NCBI RefSeq assembly: GCF_017916505.1
Contig: NZ_JAFMSZ010000004.1
Location: forward strand, 1-64,000
From: Naasia sp. SYSU D00057
GTDB lineage: Bacteria > Actinomycetota > Actinomycetes > Actinomycetales > Microbacteriaceae
DNA length: 64,000 nucleotides
Reading direction: 5' to 3'
The first letter of the stretch is position 1, and every line of letters starts with the position of its first letter. Positions 44,924 through 53,302 of this stretch are shown here, piece by piece. The position numbers were made by a program, and so were the translations under genes. Under the pieces are notes generated by a model. The model did not search any database. It had not been told where the DNA came from and saw only the letters and a list, made by a program, of their open reading frames with translations.

Positions 44924-45788
44924 GGCCCGTCCGCTCCTCTGCGACCCGCCGGAGACGGCGCGCGACCGTCGCGTCCCGTGCCTGCGGCGAGGTCGGGCCG
45001 TCCGCGGTCAGCCGGGTGAAGTAGGTGCCCGTCGGTGAGCCGACGTCCGGTGCCGTGGCGAGCCGCACCAGAGGCTCGGCGCCCTGCTCGGGACTGATGC
45101 CGTAGCGCCCGCCGGTCAGGGCCGACGCCACCGCGAAGGATCGCGTGTGCTTCCCGAAGCGGGTCCGGACGAGGCCGGGGTGGAACGAGTAGGACGCGAC
45201 CCCGGTGGCCGCGAGCCGGCGGGCCAGGTCGCGGGCGAGCGCGATGTTCGCGAGCTTCGCCTGGTTGTACGCCGTCCAGCCGCCGAGCCAGGGCCGGCGC
45301 TCCACGTCCAGGTCGTCGAACCGGATCCGGCCGCCGAGGTTGGCGGCGCTCGCGGTCGCGACCACCCGCACCGAACCCGCCGGCTCCCCCTCCGCCGTCT
45401 CGAGGAGGCGGGGGAGGAGCAGCTCGGTGAGCAGGAAGCCGCCGAGCACCGACTCCTGCAGGGTGCGCTCGCTGCCGTCGACGGTCCGCTCCCGGCGTGG
45501 GTTGATGCCGCCTGCGTTGTTCGCGAGCACGTGGATGCGCGGGTAGCGCTCGAGCAGCCGCTCCGCGAGGTCCCGCACCTCGTGCAGACGGCCGTAGTCG
45601 GCGGTGAACGCCTCGGCGCCGAGCTGCGCGGCCGTCCGGCGCGTGCGCTCCTCGTTCCGGCCGACGAGCGCGACGGTGCCGCCGAGCGTGGTGATCGCCC
45701 TCGCCGCGGCGGCGCCGATGCCGGAGCTGCCGCCGGTGATCACGACCACCCGGCCGGACGCGTCGCCGGGCGGCGGGAGCCGCCTCAC
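44883..45788 (-). CDS. Short-chain dehydrogenase, retinol-dehydrogenase-like
   Basis: The 301-residue protein has VVVITGGSSGIGAAAARA, LVGRNEERTRR (NADP type), ANNAGGINPRRERTVDG, catalytic Ser in ATASAANLGG, and AYNQAKLANIALARDL with Tyr and Lys. The substrate is unknown. The GTG start overlaps the preceding small gene by GTGA. The C-terminus runs 41 bases into the opposing siderophore-protein gene; this is unusual but the stop is clear. Confidence 0.85.
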   Translation of the reverse strand: MRRLPPPGDASGRVVVITGGSSGIGAAAARAITTLGGTVALVGRNEERTRRTAAQLGAEAFTADYGRLHEVRDLAERLLERYPRIHVLANNAGGINPRRERTVDGSERTLQESVLGGFLLTELLLPRLLETAEGEPAGSVRVVATASAANLGGRIRFDDLDVERRPWLGGWTAYNQAKLANIALARDLARRLAATGVASYSFHPGLVRTRFGKHTRSFAVASALTGGRYGISPEQGAEPLVRLATAPDVGSPTGTYFTRLTADGPTSPQARDATVARRLRRVAEERTGLRPLRPGPPASTP

Positions 45789-46171
45789 GCGCGCCGGCCG
45801 CGACGCACGTAGCCGCCGTCCTCGAGGCCGGCCTCGATCTCGAACCGGTTGCGGAGCGGATCGGTGCCCGCGAGCAGGTAGAGGACCGGCATCCACAGCC
45901 CGAGGCGCCGCCACTGCTCCACATGCACGCGCTCGTGCCGGAGGACGCCGGGGGAGTCGTTGTCGCGAGTGAGGTAGACGCGCCCCACGGTCGTGCCGCC
46001 GCGGCGGAACGCCCAGCGGGGCAGGCCGGTGAGGACGATGAGGTCGCCCTCGACGCGCACGCGCCCGGTGGAGAGGGGCAGGCCCCAGACGAGCGCCACG
46101 AGGGTCGCGTAGCGGAACCCGAGCTCGCGCAGCGGGCGCGGCCGCGGGGGCCGGCCGGTGTCGGTGGTCAT
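45785..46171 (-). CDS. Small conserved HExxH-motif protein, unknown function
   Basis: The 128-residue protein contains LRHERVHVEQW near residue 78, a zinc-protease-like HExxH with a third acidic residue nearby, in otherwise hydrophobic context (WMPVLYLLAGTDPLRNRFEIE). One or two membrane-associated stretches are possible. Similar proteins are sometimes named Fe-S oxidoreductases in actinobacterial annotations, but there are no cysteines here to support that. It overlaps the flanking reductase and SDR genes by 4 bases on each side. Confidence 0.7.
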   Translation of the reverse strand: MTTDTGRPPRPRPLRELGFRYATLVALVWGLPLSTGRVRVEGDLIVLTGLPRWAFRRGGTTVGRVYLTRDNDSPGVLRHERVHVEQWRRLGLWMPVLYLLAGTDPLRNRFEIEAGLEDGGYVRRGRRA

Positions 46172-47604
46172 GCGTCGGGCCTCCCGTACTCCTCCAGCAG
46201 CCGCAGCCACACCTCGCTGATCGTCGGATACGAGGGGACCGCGTGCCACAGCCGCCGCAGCGGCACCTCCCCGACGACGGCGATGGTCGCCGAGTGCAGC
46301 AGCTCGGCGACGTCCTGGCCGGCGAACGTCGCGCCGAGGACGACCTCCCGCTCGGCGTCGACGACGAGCCGGGCGCGGCCGGTGTAGCCGTCCGCCGCGA
46401 GCGACGAGCCGGCGACAGCGCCGAGGTCGTAGTCGACGACGCGGACGGGCAGCCCGGCCTCCCGCGCCGACTTCTCGGTCCTGCCGACGGAGGCGACCTC
46501 GGGGTCGGTGAAGGTGACCTGGGGCACTGCGCCGTCGTCGGCGCTGGCGACGTGCAGGCCGAAGCGTCCGTCGTCGATCCTGCGTCCCCGGGCGCGGGCG
46601 GCGATCGCCTCGCCGGCGGCCCGGCCCTGGTACTTGCCCTGGTGCGTGAGGAGGGCGCGGCGGTTGACGTCGCCCGTGGCGTAGAGCCACGGGTCGCCGT
46701 CGTTCGTTCCCGCCCGGACGAGCAGCGTGTCGTCGACGTCGAGCCAGGAGCCGTCCTCCAGCCCGACGCTTCCGAGGCCCAGGTCGTCGGTGCGCGGGCG
46801 GCGTCCGGTCGCGACCAGCAGCTCGTCCGCGGTGACGGAGGTGCCGTCGTCGAGCTCGAGGGTGACGCCGGAAGCGGTCCGCTCCGCACGCACGGCGCTG
46901 ACGCCGGTCTTCACGGTGGCGCCCGCCGAGCGCAGCTGATCGGTGACCAGCTCTCCCGCGAAGGGCTCCAGCGCGCTGAGGACCGTGCTGCGGGCGAGCA
47001 GGGTCACCTCGCTGCCGAGGGCCGTGTAGGCGGTCGCCATCTCCGCGCCGACGGTGCCGCCACCGAGGATCGCGAGCGAGCGGGGGACCGACTTCGCCTC
47101 CGTCGCCTCGCGGCTCGTCCAGGGGTCCGTCTCGAGCAGTCCCGGCACGTCGGGGAGGAGCGCGGCGCTGCCGGTGGCGACGGCGACCGCGGCGGTCGCG
47201 ACCAGCTCCACCGTCGCGCCGTCCGGGGTGGTCACCTCGACGGTGCGCACCCCGGTGATGCGGCCGTGCCCGCGGACGAGGTCGATGCCCGCGCCCTTCA
47301 GCCAGTCCACCTGGCTGCCGTCGTCCCAGTCGTGCACGAACGAGTCGCGGCGGCGCAGCACCGCGGCGGCGTCGAGCGTGCCGGTCACCGCCTCGGCGGC
47401 GCCCGCAACGCGGCGCGCGCCGTCGAGGGCGAAGCCGGGACGCAGCATCGCCTTGGAGGGGATGCACGCCCAGTACGAGCACTCGCCGCCGACGAGCTCG
47501 CTCTCGACGATCACGGCGGACAGGCCGCGCTTCTGCGCGTAGTCGGCCACGTTCTCGCCGACGGGACCGGCGCCGATCACGATCAGGTCGTAGGTCCTCG
47601 TCAT
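46168..47604 (-). CDS. Pyridine nucleotide-disulfide oxidoreductase (lipoamide dehydrogenase/mercuric reductase family)
   Basis: The 478-residue flavoprotein starts YDLIVIGAGPVGENVADYA (FAD motif), has the redox disulfide in GGECSYWACIPSKAM (CxxxxC), the NAD(P) motif LAILGGGTVGAEMATAY, and the FAD-closing LYATGDVN. The interface ends HAVPSYPTISEVW, with the His-Pro and Glu pattern. It is not near E2 or E3 genes, so a soluble disulfide or quinone reductase role is more likely than lipoamide. GGAGGACGC precedes the ATG. Confidence 0.85.
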   Translation of the reverse strand: MTRTYDLIVIGAGPVGENVADYAQKRGLSAVIVESELVGGECSYWACIPSKAMLRPGFALDGARRVAGAAEAVTGTLDAAAVLRRRDSFVHDWDDGSQVDWLKGAGIDLVRGHGRITGVRTVEVTTPDGATVELVATAAVAVATGSAALLPDVPGLLETDPWTSREATEAKSVPRSLAILGGGTVGAEMATAYTALGSEVTLLARSTVLSALEPFAGELVTDQLRSAGATVKTGVSAVRAERTASGVTLELDDGTSVTADELLVATGRRPRTDDLGLGSVGLEDGSWLDVDDTLLVRAGTNDGDPWLYATGDVNRRALLTHQGKYQGRAAGEAIAARARGRRIDDGRFGLHVASADDGAVPQVTFTDPEVASVGRTEKSAREAGLPVRVVDYDLGAVAGSSLAADGYTGRARLVVDAEREVVLGATFAGQDVAELLHSATIAVVGEVPLRRLWHAVPSYPTISEVWLRLLEEYGRPDA

Positions 47605-47624
47605 GCGTCCTCCTCGCGGGTGGG

Positions 47625-48416
47625 TCAGCGCCCCTGGTAGTTCGGAGCCGTGCGGCTGAGGAAGGCGGCCATGCCGGTGCGCGCATCCTCGGTGGCCGAG
47701 AGCCGGGCCAGCTCGCCCGGCAGCCGCTCGATGGCGGCGCGGTCGCCCTCGCGCACGGCGAGCTTGGCGTTCGCGAGGGTGGCGCGCACGGCGAGCGGCG
47801 CCTGGGCCGCGATGCGCTCGGCCAGCTCCAGGGCGCGGTCGAGCTGCGCGCCGTGCGGCACGACCTCCTGCACGAGACCCATCCGGTGCGCCTCGGCGGC
47901 GTCGAACAGTTCGCCGGTCAGCATCCACCGCATCGCGTCGCCCCAGCCGACGGCGCGCGGGAAGCGGAGGGTCGCGCCGCCGAAGGGCAGGATCGCGCGG
48001 CTCACCTCGATCTGACCGAACCGGGTGGAGTCGGCCGCGATCGTGAGGTCGGACGCGAGGATCAGCTCGACGCCGAGGGTGAGGCACGTGCCCTGCACCG
48101 CGACGAGGACGGGCTTGTCGAGCACAGGTCCGGTCAGCTGCCAGGGGTCGACGCCCCCCTCGGGGATCAGGTCGAGACCGTCCGCGAGGCGAGGGGCCAG
48201 GTCGGCGAGGTCGAGCCCGCCCGTGAAGTGGTCTCCGGCCGCGTGCACGACGGCGACGCGCAGCGCGTCGTCGCGCGCGTACTCGCCGTAGGCCAGCGCG
48301 AGCTCCTGCAGCATCCGCAGGTCGGCCGCGTTGCGCTTGGCGGGCCGGTCGAGGCCGATGAGGAGCACGGCGCCGCGCCGCTCGATGATCACCCGCGGCG
48401 CGGCCTCGTCGTCCAT
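47625..48416 (-). CDS. Enoyl-CoA hydratase/isomerase family protein
   Basis: The 263-residue crotonase-fold protein has LIGLDRPAKRNAADLRML, an oxyanion-hole segment FTGGLDLADLAPRLA and VAVQGTCLTLGVELILASDL. The usual first catalytic glutamate near AGFALGGG is not clearly kept, so isomerase or other crotonase chemistry is possible. GAGGAAG precedes the ATG. It is between the reductase and arginase-like genes. Confidence 0.83.
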   Translation of the reverse strand: MDDEAAPRVIIERRGAVLLIGLDRPAKRNAADLRMLQELALAYGEYARDDALRVAVVHAAGDHFTGGLDLADLAPRLADGLDLIPEGGVDPWQLTGPVLDKPVLVAVQGTCLTLGVELILASDLTIAADSTRFGQIEVSRAILPFGGATLRFPRAVGWGDAMRWMLTGELFDAAEAHRMGLVQEVVPHGAQLDRALELAERIAAQAPLAVRATLANAKLAVREGDRAAIERLPGELARLSATEDARTGMAAFLSRTAPNYQGR

Positions 48417-48427
48417 CGGCTTCTTCC

Positions 48428-49249
48428 TCAGGCGGCCGTCAGTGCGGACAGCAGCCGCAGCACGGTGGGCAGGTCCTCGGAGGCGGCGTCGGGGCCGTCC
48501 GGGGAGAACATGGCGATGCCGGCTCCGGCGAGCGGGAAGCGGGCGACGAGCGCGCGCAGCTCCGCGACGAGCTCGGGGAGTCCGACGCCGAACGGCTGCG
48601 GCTCGGCGACGTTCGCGAGGACGCCGGGGTCGAGCACGTCGAGGTCGATGTGCACGTATACGGAGGTCGCGCCGGTGGCCGCGACCGCGTCCGCGAGGGC
48701 GGTGCCGGTGAGGGCGTCGACCGGAAGGACCGGGATGCCGCGGGCGTCGATCAGCTCGCTCTCGTCGTCGTCGATCGAGCGGGTGCCGGCCAGCACGAGC
48801 CGGTCGGCGGGCAGGGCGGGGTCGGCGGCGAGGCCGTCCGCTCCCTCGCCGAGGATGGCGCGGGCGACGGTGCCGCAGAAGGCGCGGGGACGTGCGGCGT
48901 CCACGGCGCCGAGGTCGGGGTGCGCGTCGAGCCAGACGACGGCCGGTGCATCGCCGTCCCTCCGCAGTGCGTGCTCGACGGCGGCGAGCTCGACCCCGCA
49001 GTCGCCGCCGATGACGATCGCCGGCTCGTCGCTGCCGCTCAGGGTCTCGGCGACGCGGTCGTGCACGAGCCGCAGCGAGCTGAACCGGGCGACCCCGGTG
49101 TCGAGCGCCTCACCGGCGCCGAGCGGCACCTCGACCGAGACGGTGCGGGAGGAGGGCAGGTCGCCCGCGATGGCGGTCGCGCCGTCCGCCAACCTCATGG
49201 CCCGGGCGGAGCCGGACCCCTGCCACTGGGGGACCACGACGAACCTCAC
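48428..49249 (-). CDS. Arginase/agmatinase-family protein with altered metal site
   Basis: The 273-residue protein keeps WLDAHPDLG and VHIDLDVLDPG, the second and third metal motifs, but the first reads IGGDCGVE where arginases have GGDHS, so the metal-binding histidine is a cysteine. It may still bind one or two metals or act on a different guanidino or amide compound. The GTG start has TAGCCT seven bases upstream. Confidence 0.78.
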   Translation of the reverse strand: MRFVVVPQWQGSGSARAMRLADGATAIAGDLPSSRTVSVEVPLGAGEALDTGVARFSSLRLVHDRVAETLSGSDEPAIVIGGDCGVELAAVEHALRRDGDAPAVVWLDAHPDLGAVDAARPRAFCGTVARAILGEGADGLAADPALPADRLVLAGTRSIDDDESELIDARGIPVLPVDALTGTALADAVAATGATSVYVHIDLDVLDPGVLANVAEPQPFGVGLPELVAELRALVARFPLAGAGIAMFSPDGPDAASEDLPTVLRLLSALTAA

Positions 49250-49256
49250 CCTGCCG

Positions 49257-49262
49257 AGGCTA
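49257..49262 (-). promoter_or_regulatory. Candidate -10 (TAGCCT) of the arginase-like gene
   Basis: TAGCCT on the minus strand ends seven bases before the GTG at 49249. The intergenic repeat copy 2 begins about 20 bases further upstream. Confidence 0.4.
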
Positions 49263-49279
49263 TCCGACCCCGACGTCCG

Positions 49280-49357
49280 GCCGAGTGCGCCCGCGAACAC
49301 CGAGTGCGGCCCGTGCACCGGGCGCAGTCGGTGCGCCGGGGCGCACTCGGCGCACCG
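49280..49357. repeat. Intergenic GAGTGCGCC/GGCGCACTC repeat, copy 2
   Basis: GCCGAGTGCGCCC, then CACCGAGTGC, then GGGCGCAGTCGG and a further GGCGCACTCGGCG occur in the same order as at 29241-29322. It lies in the gap between the divergent arginase-like gene and a small membrane-protein gene. Confidence 0.65.
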
Positions 49358-49437
49358 TTCCGCCGGATTCGCGGGGCGTGTCGCTCCGTGACGGGTGCTT
49401 CACCTGCGTGAAACACACTGCCGATACGCTTCGGCAT

Positions 49438-49569
49438 ATGGATCCGCTGTCCGCCGTCACCCGATGGCTCCGCGTGCAGCACGCGGGCATCCCACGCTGG
49501 TTCCTCGGCTTCGTCGCCGTGCTGGTGGGCGTCATCGTCACCGTGCTCATCACCCACTGGGGGCGGTGA
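49438..49569 (+). CDS. Tiny membrane protein, unknown function
   Basis: A 43-residue frame starts at the ATG at 49438 and encodes an amphipathic start followed by one transmembrane helix (WFLGFVAVLVGVIVTVLI). No ribosome-binding site is visible; TTCACC and GATACG about 18 bases apart upstream could be a promoter. It stops two bases before the end of the opposing small gene. Coding is plausible but not proven. Confidence 0.4.
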   Translation: MDPLSAVTRWLRVQHAGIPRWFLGFVAVLVGVIVTVLITHWGR

Positions 49570-49571
49570 GC

Positions 49572-49811
49572 TCAGAGCAGGTCGTCGTCGACGACCGGGC
49601 GCCGGCCGTCGCTTGCGAAACGGGTCGAGTGCGTCTCGCCGATCTCGTGCCGCACGGCGATCAGCTCCTGCTCGAGCTCCGCGATCGCGGTGAGCAGCAC
49701 GCCCGCGACCGCATCCTGCTTCCCGGCGGCCCGGGCGGCGAGCAGTGCGCGCTGTGCCCGGCGGGCGACGGTGAGGTGTTCGGGCAGGTCCGCGCCGAGA
49801 TCCGAGGCCAT
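49572..49811 (-). CDS. Small conserved-type helical protein, unknown function
   Basis: A 79-residue frame with GGAAGG before the ATG encodes a mostly helical, leucine- and alanine-rich protein (AVAGVLLTAIAELEQELIAV) ending in acidic DDDLL. I see no named domain. The start context and codon bias support a real gene. It converges on the tiny membrane-protein gene. Confidence 0.55.
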   Translation of the reverse strand: MASDLGADLPEHLTVARRAQRALLAARAAGKQDAVAGVLLTAIAELEQELIAVRHEIGETHSTRFASDGRRPVVDDDLL

Positions 49812-49875
49812 GGGTCGTCCTTCCGGTAGTCGGGCGCGAGGCCCGGGGTAGCCCGACCCTAGCCGCCCGGGAACG

Positions 49876-49907
49876 CGAGAGGGCCCGGCCGAAGCCGAGC
49901 CCTCTCG
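49876..49907 (-). terminator. Hairpin downstream of tRNA-Arg
   Basis: CGAGAGGGC and GCCCTCTCG form a 9-bp stem 12 bases past the tRNA 3' end. No U-tract is evident. Confidence 0.55.
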
Positions 49908-49918
49908 TGTTCCTTCTG

Positions 49919-49990
49919 CGCCCCCAGCAAGATTCGAACTTGCGCCCCTGCCTCCGGAGGGCAGTGCTCTATCCCCTGAGCTATGGGGGC
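49919..49990 (-). tRNA. tRNA-Arg (anticodon CCG)
   Basis: The minus strand folds into a full cloverleaf: acceptor GCCCCCA/TGGGGGC with discriminator G, D arm GCTC...GAGC, anticodon stem CTGCC/GGCAG with loop CTCCGGA (anticodon CCG, codon CGG) and T arm GCAAG-TTCGAAT-CTTGC. The 3' CCA is not encoded. CGG is expected to be well used in this GC-rich genome. The argS gene lies about 1.6 kb away. Confidence 0.95.
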
Positions 49991-50055
49991 TCGGTGGGAC
50001 CGATCAAGGCTAGCACCCGGCCGGCCCCGGAGCCGACCGGGCGCCCGCCCTGCGG

Positions 50056-50718
50056 TCACATGTCGCGGTAGCGCCGGGCCTGGGCCAGGTGCTCGCGCAG
50101 CTGGTTCGCGTCGTCCCGCTTGACGTAGCCGGGGGTGTCGCGCTGGATGCGCCAGCCCTCGGCGAGGGGACCGAGGTCGACGACGTCGAAGCCGAACTCG
50201 TCGATGATGCCGCCCACGGTGGCTCGGGCCACCGGGTCGTCGCCCGCGACGATGAGCGCCCGGCGGTGCGGCGTGCCGGGGGCGGTGGAGTCGGTGGTCA
50301 GGTCGGGGGCGCCGATGTGGTTGAAGGCCTTCACCACGCGGGAGGTGGGCAGGTGCGCCTGCAGCAGCTCGGCGGTGGTGGTCGACTCGTCGTCGAGCTC
50401 CGGGATGGAGCCGTCGCGCCGCGGGTAGTAGTTGTTCGTGTCGATCACGATCTTGCCGGCGAGCGGCTCGACGGGGACCGTGCCGATGTTCTTCAGGGGG
50501 ATCGTGACGACGACCACGTCGCCCGCGGCGGCCGCCTCCTCCGGCGTCGCCGCCCGGGCGTGCTCACCGAGCTCCGCGACGAGGTCGGCGAGCGTCTCCG
50601 GCCCCCGCGAGTTGGCGATCACCACCTCGTAGCCGCTGCGGACGGCGAGACGGGCGAGCTGGGATCCGATACGGCCGGCCCCGATGAGGCCGATGGTGTG
50701 CACTCCTGCGACGGTCAT
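50056..50718 (-). CDS. NADPH-dependent F420 reductase family protein
   Basis: The 220-residue Rossmann protein opens GVHTIGLIGAGRIGSQLARLA, has VVIANSRGPETLADLV for the NADP phosphate and VVTIPLKNIGTVP, then FNHIGAPDLTTDS. This is the coenzyme F420-dependent NADP oxidoreductase family, which in many actinobacteria includes relatives that do not use F420. No F420 biosynthesis gene is in the window, so cofactor use is uncertain. Confidence 0.82.
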   Translation of the reverse strand: MTVAGVHTIGLIGAGRIGSQLARLAVRSGYEVVIANSRGPETLADLVAELGEHARAATPEEAAAAGDVVVVTIPLKNIGTVPVEPLAGKIVIDTNNYYPRRDGSIPELDDESTTTAELLQAHLPTSRVVKAFNHIGAPDLTTDSTAPGTPHRRALIVAGDDPVARATVGGIIDEFGFDVVDLGPLAEGWRIQRDTPGYVKRDDANQLREHLAQARRYRDM

Positions 50719-50820
50719 GCTCGCGCCAACCGGGCCGCAGGCCGACCTATTCCGGCGGGGGCATTCCGCGGGGAGCGAGCCGGGCTGGGCGGGCGCGCGG
50801 GCGGCAGGCCGGCCCGGGGG

Positions 50821-51417
50821 TCAGCCGAGGTGGGACTTGACCGCGGTGATGAGCGACTCGGCGTCGCCGGGCTCGAAGAACTCCACCGAGCGGGCGACGA
50901 TCCAGTAGTCGCCGGAGAAGACGTTGGCGGTGCCGACGCCGTCCTTGTTCTCGAAGTAGTCGACGCCGCCGTAGGTGGGCACGGGGGGCGTCGTCATGAC
51001 GAGCTCGTTCTGGAGCTTCTCGATGTCCTCGGCGGCGAGGTGGGCGACCGCGATCTCGACGGTGTCGCCGCTCGACAGGTTCACCCAGCCGCACACGGCC
51101 CCGTCGTAGGACGCGATGAGCTCGGCGTCCGAACCGGGCGCGGGCGTGTAGTCGGGATTCGCCGCGTAGTTCGGGTTGAACTCGTAGAGGTCGTCCAGGG
51201 TGACGAGCTCGTCGCACGTCTGGGTGACCGGCGTGGCCGTGGGGCCGGTCGGCGTGGGGGTGGGCGTGGGCTCGGGCTCGGTGCCCGGGGTGTCCACGAC
51301 CGGCGCGGGCGAACCGGAAGCCGACGGGGTCACCGGCTGCACCGGGTTCGACGTGCAGCCCGCGAGGCTCAGCATGCCGAGCACCACCACCGTCGCCGTG
51401 ATCGCGCGTACCGCCAC
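50821..51417 (-). CDS. Secreted lipoprotein with Pro/Thr-rich tether, unknown function
   Basis: The 198-residue protein has a signal peptide with lipobox LAGC, a Pro/Thr/Ser tether (about 22-62) and a compact globular part with two cysteines ([15 protein letters not shown] and [12 protein letters not shown]) that may pair. The start is a GTG after GGAGGGGG. No named domain was recognised; it resembles small actinobacterial surface lipoproteins in layout. Confidence 0.72.
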   Translation of the reverse strand: MAVRAITATVVVLGMLSLAGCTSNPVQPVTPSASGSPAPVVDTPGTEPEPTPTPTPTGPTATPVTQTCDELVTLDDLYEFNPNYAANPDYTPAPGSDAELIASYDGAVCGWVNLSSGDTVEIAVAHLAAEDIEKLQNELVMTTPPVPTYGGVDYFENKDGVGTANVFSGDYWIVARSVEFFEPGDAESLITAVKSHLG

Positions 51418-51611
51418 TGTCGGATCCCCCTCCGTGCACCCGCCGGGGCGTCCGCCGGTCGCGCCGGCGAGCCTCCGGCGGCATCCGCAGAAGGGTAGCA
51501 ACGGGCGGCCCCTCCGCCGGGAGGGACGCGCGGCCCGTGCGTCCCGGCGTTCCGTTCGCCGAGGGCGCGTCAGCGGGGTCCGCGCCGCACGCGCCGCTCC
51601 GGCACACGTTC

Positions 51612-51617
51612 TAGGCT
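51612..51617 (+). promoter_or_regulatory. Candidate -10 (TAGGCT) of argS
   Basis: TAGGCT ends eight bases before the GTG at 51626; no ribosome-binding site lies between them. Confidence 0.4.
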
Positions 51618-51625
51618 TGACCCCC

Positions 51626-53302
51626 GTGACTCCCGCCGCCCTCGCCGACACCGTCGCCCGCCTCGTCACCGAAGCCGCGGCCCGACGAGGGGTCGCGGAC
51701 GTCACTCCGAGCCCCGCCGAGGTCGCCCTCGAGCGGCCCCGCAACCGCGAGCACGGCGACTGGGCGAGCAACGTGGCCATGCGTTTCGGCAAGCGGCTCG
51801 GTGTCGCGCCCCGCGAGCTCGCCGCGGAGCTCGCCTCGGGCATCGCCGCCGTCGACGGCGTGCGCGCCGTGGACGTCGCCGGTCCCGGCTTCATCAACAT
51901 CACCCTCGACACGGCCGCCGCGGGCGGGCTCGCGCGCACCATCGTCGACGGGGCGGGGGAGTACGGCCGCGGGGACGCGCTCGCCGGCGTGCGGATGAAC
52001 CTCGAGTTCGTGTCCGCGAACCCGACGGGCCCGATCCACCTCGGCGGCACCCGGTGGGCCGCGGTGGGCGACAGCCTCGCGCGCATCCTGCAGGCGCAGG
52101 GCGCCGACGTGACCCGTGAGTACTACTTCAACGACCACGGCGCCCAGATCGACCGGTTCAGCCGCAGCCTCCTCGCCTCCTTCCTCGGCGAGCCGACGCC
52201 CGAGGACGGCTACGCCGGCGGGTACATCGCCGACATCGCGGCCCGGGTCGTCACCGACTACCCGGGCGACCTCGCCGCACTGCCCCGCGACGAGGCGCAG
52301 GAGGTGTTCCGCGCGGTCGGCGTCGAGCTGATGTTCGGCGACATCCGGGCCCAGCTGCACGACTTCGGCGTCGACTTCGACGTCTACTTCCACGAGAACT
52401 CGCTGCACGAGACCGGAGCCGTCGAGCACGCCGTCGCCCGCCTCCGCGAGCTCGGCCACATCTACGACGCCGACGGCGCCGTGTGGCTGCGCACCACCGA
52501 GTTCGGCGACGACCGCGACAGGGTCGTCATCAAGAGCGACGGGGAGGCCGCGTACATCGCGGGCGACCTCGCCTACTACCTGAACAAGCGCGAGCGCGGG
52601 TTCGAGCGGAACATCATCATGCTCGGCGCCGACCACCACGGCTACATCGGCCGCCTCATGGCGGCGGTCGCCGCGTTCGGCGACACCCCGTGGGTGAACC
52701 TCGAGATCCTCATCGGGCAGCTCGTGAACCTCGTCAAGGACGGTCAGCCGGTCCGGATGAGCAAGCGCGCCGGCAACGTCGTCACCATGGAGGACCTCGT
52801 CGAGGCGGTCGGCGTGGACGCCGCCCGGTACGCGCTCGTGCGCTCCTCCGCCGACTCCCAGCTCGACGTCGACCTCGACCTGCTCGCGAAGCACACCAAC
52901 GACAACCCCGTCTACTACGTGCAGTACGCGCACGCCCGCACGTGCGCGGTGGACCGCAACGCGGCCTCGGCGGGCGTGAACCGCGTCGAGGGCGGCGAGC
53001 CCGCCTTCGACCCGGCGACCCTCGGCCACGAGACGGAGTCGGTGCTGCTCGGGGTGCTGCAGGAGTTCCCGCGCATCCTCGCCCAGGCCGCGGAGCTGCG
53101 CGAGCCGCACCGGGTCGCGCGCTACCTCGAGGAGCTCGCGGGCGCCTACCACCGCTGGTACGACAGCTGCCGCGTCATCCCGCTCGGCGACGCGCCGATC
53201 GAGGACGTGCACCGCAGCCGGCTGTGGCTCAACGACGCCGTCGGCCAGGTCCTGCGCTCCGGCCTCGGCCTGCTCGGCGTCTCGGCGCCGGAGCGGATGT
53301 GA
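51626..53302 (+). CDS. argS: Arginyl-tRNA synthetase
   Basis: The 558-residue class I synthetase has an N-terminal additional domain, the HIGH-type motif [14 protein letters not shown] (HLGG) near residue 125-140, [15 protein letters not shown] and the KMSKS-equivalent [18 protein letters not shown]. The C-terminal helical domain ends [12 protein letters not shown] use the GTG at 51626; the open frame further upstream has no family match. It overlaps the next gene by GTGA. Confidence 0.95.
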   Translation: MTPAALADTVARLVTEAAARRGVADVTPSPAEVALERPRNREHGDWASNVAMRFGKRLGVAPRELAAELASGIAAVDGVRAVDVAGPGFINITLDTAAAGGLARTIVDGAGEYGRGDALAGVRMNLEFVSANPTGPIHLGGTRWAAVGDSLARILQAQGADVTREYYFNDHGAQIDRFSRSLLASFLGEPTPEDGYAGGYIADIAARVVTDYPGDLAALPRDEAQEVFRAVGVELMFGDIRAQLHDFGVDFDVYFHENSLHETGAVEHAVARLRELGHIYDADGAVWLRTTEFGDDRDRVVIKSDGEAAYIAGDLAYYLNKRERGFERNIIMLGADHHGYIGRLMAAVAAFGDTPWVNLEILIGQLVNLVKDGQPVRMSKRAGNVVTMEDLVEAVGVDAARYALVRSSADSQLDVDLDLLAKHTNDNPVYYVQYAHARTCAVDRNAASAGVNRVEGGEPAFDPATLGHETESVLLGVLQEFPRILAQAAELREPHRVARYLEELAGAYHRWYDSCRVIPLGDAPIEDVHRSRLWLNDAVGQVLRSGLGLLGVSAPERM

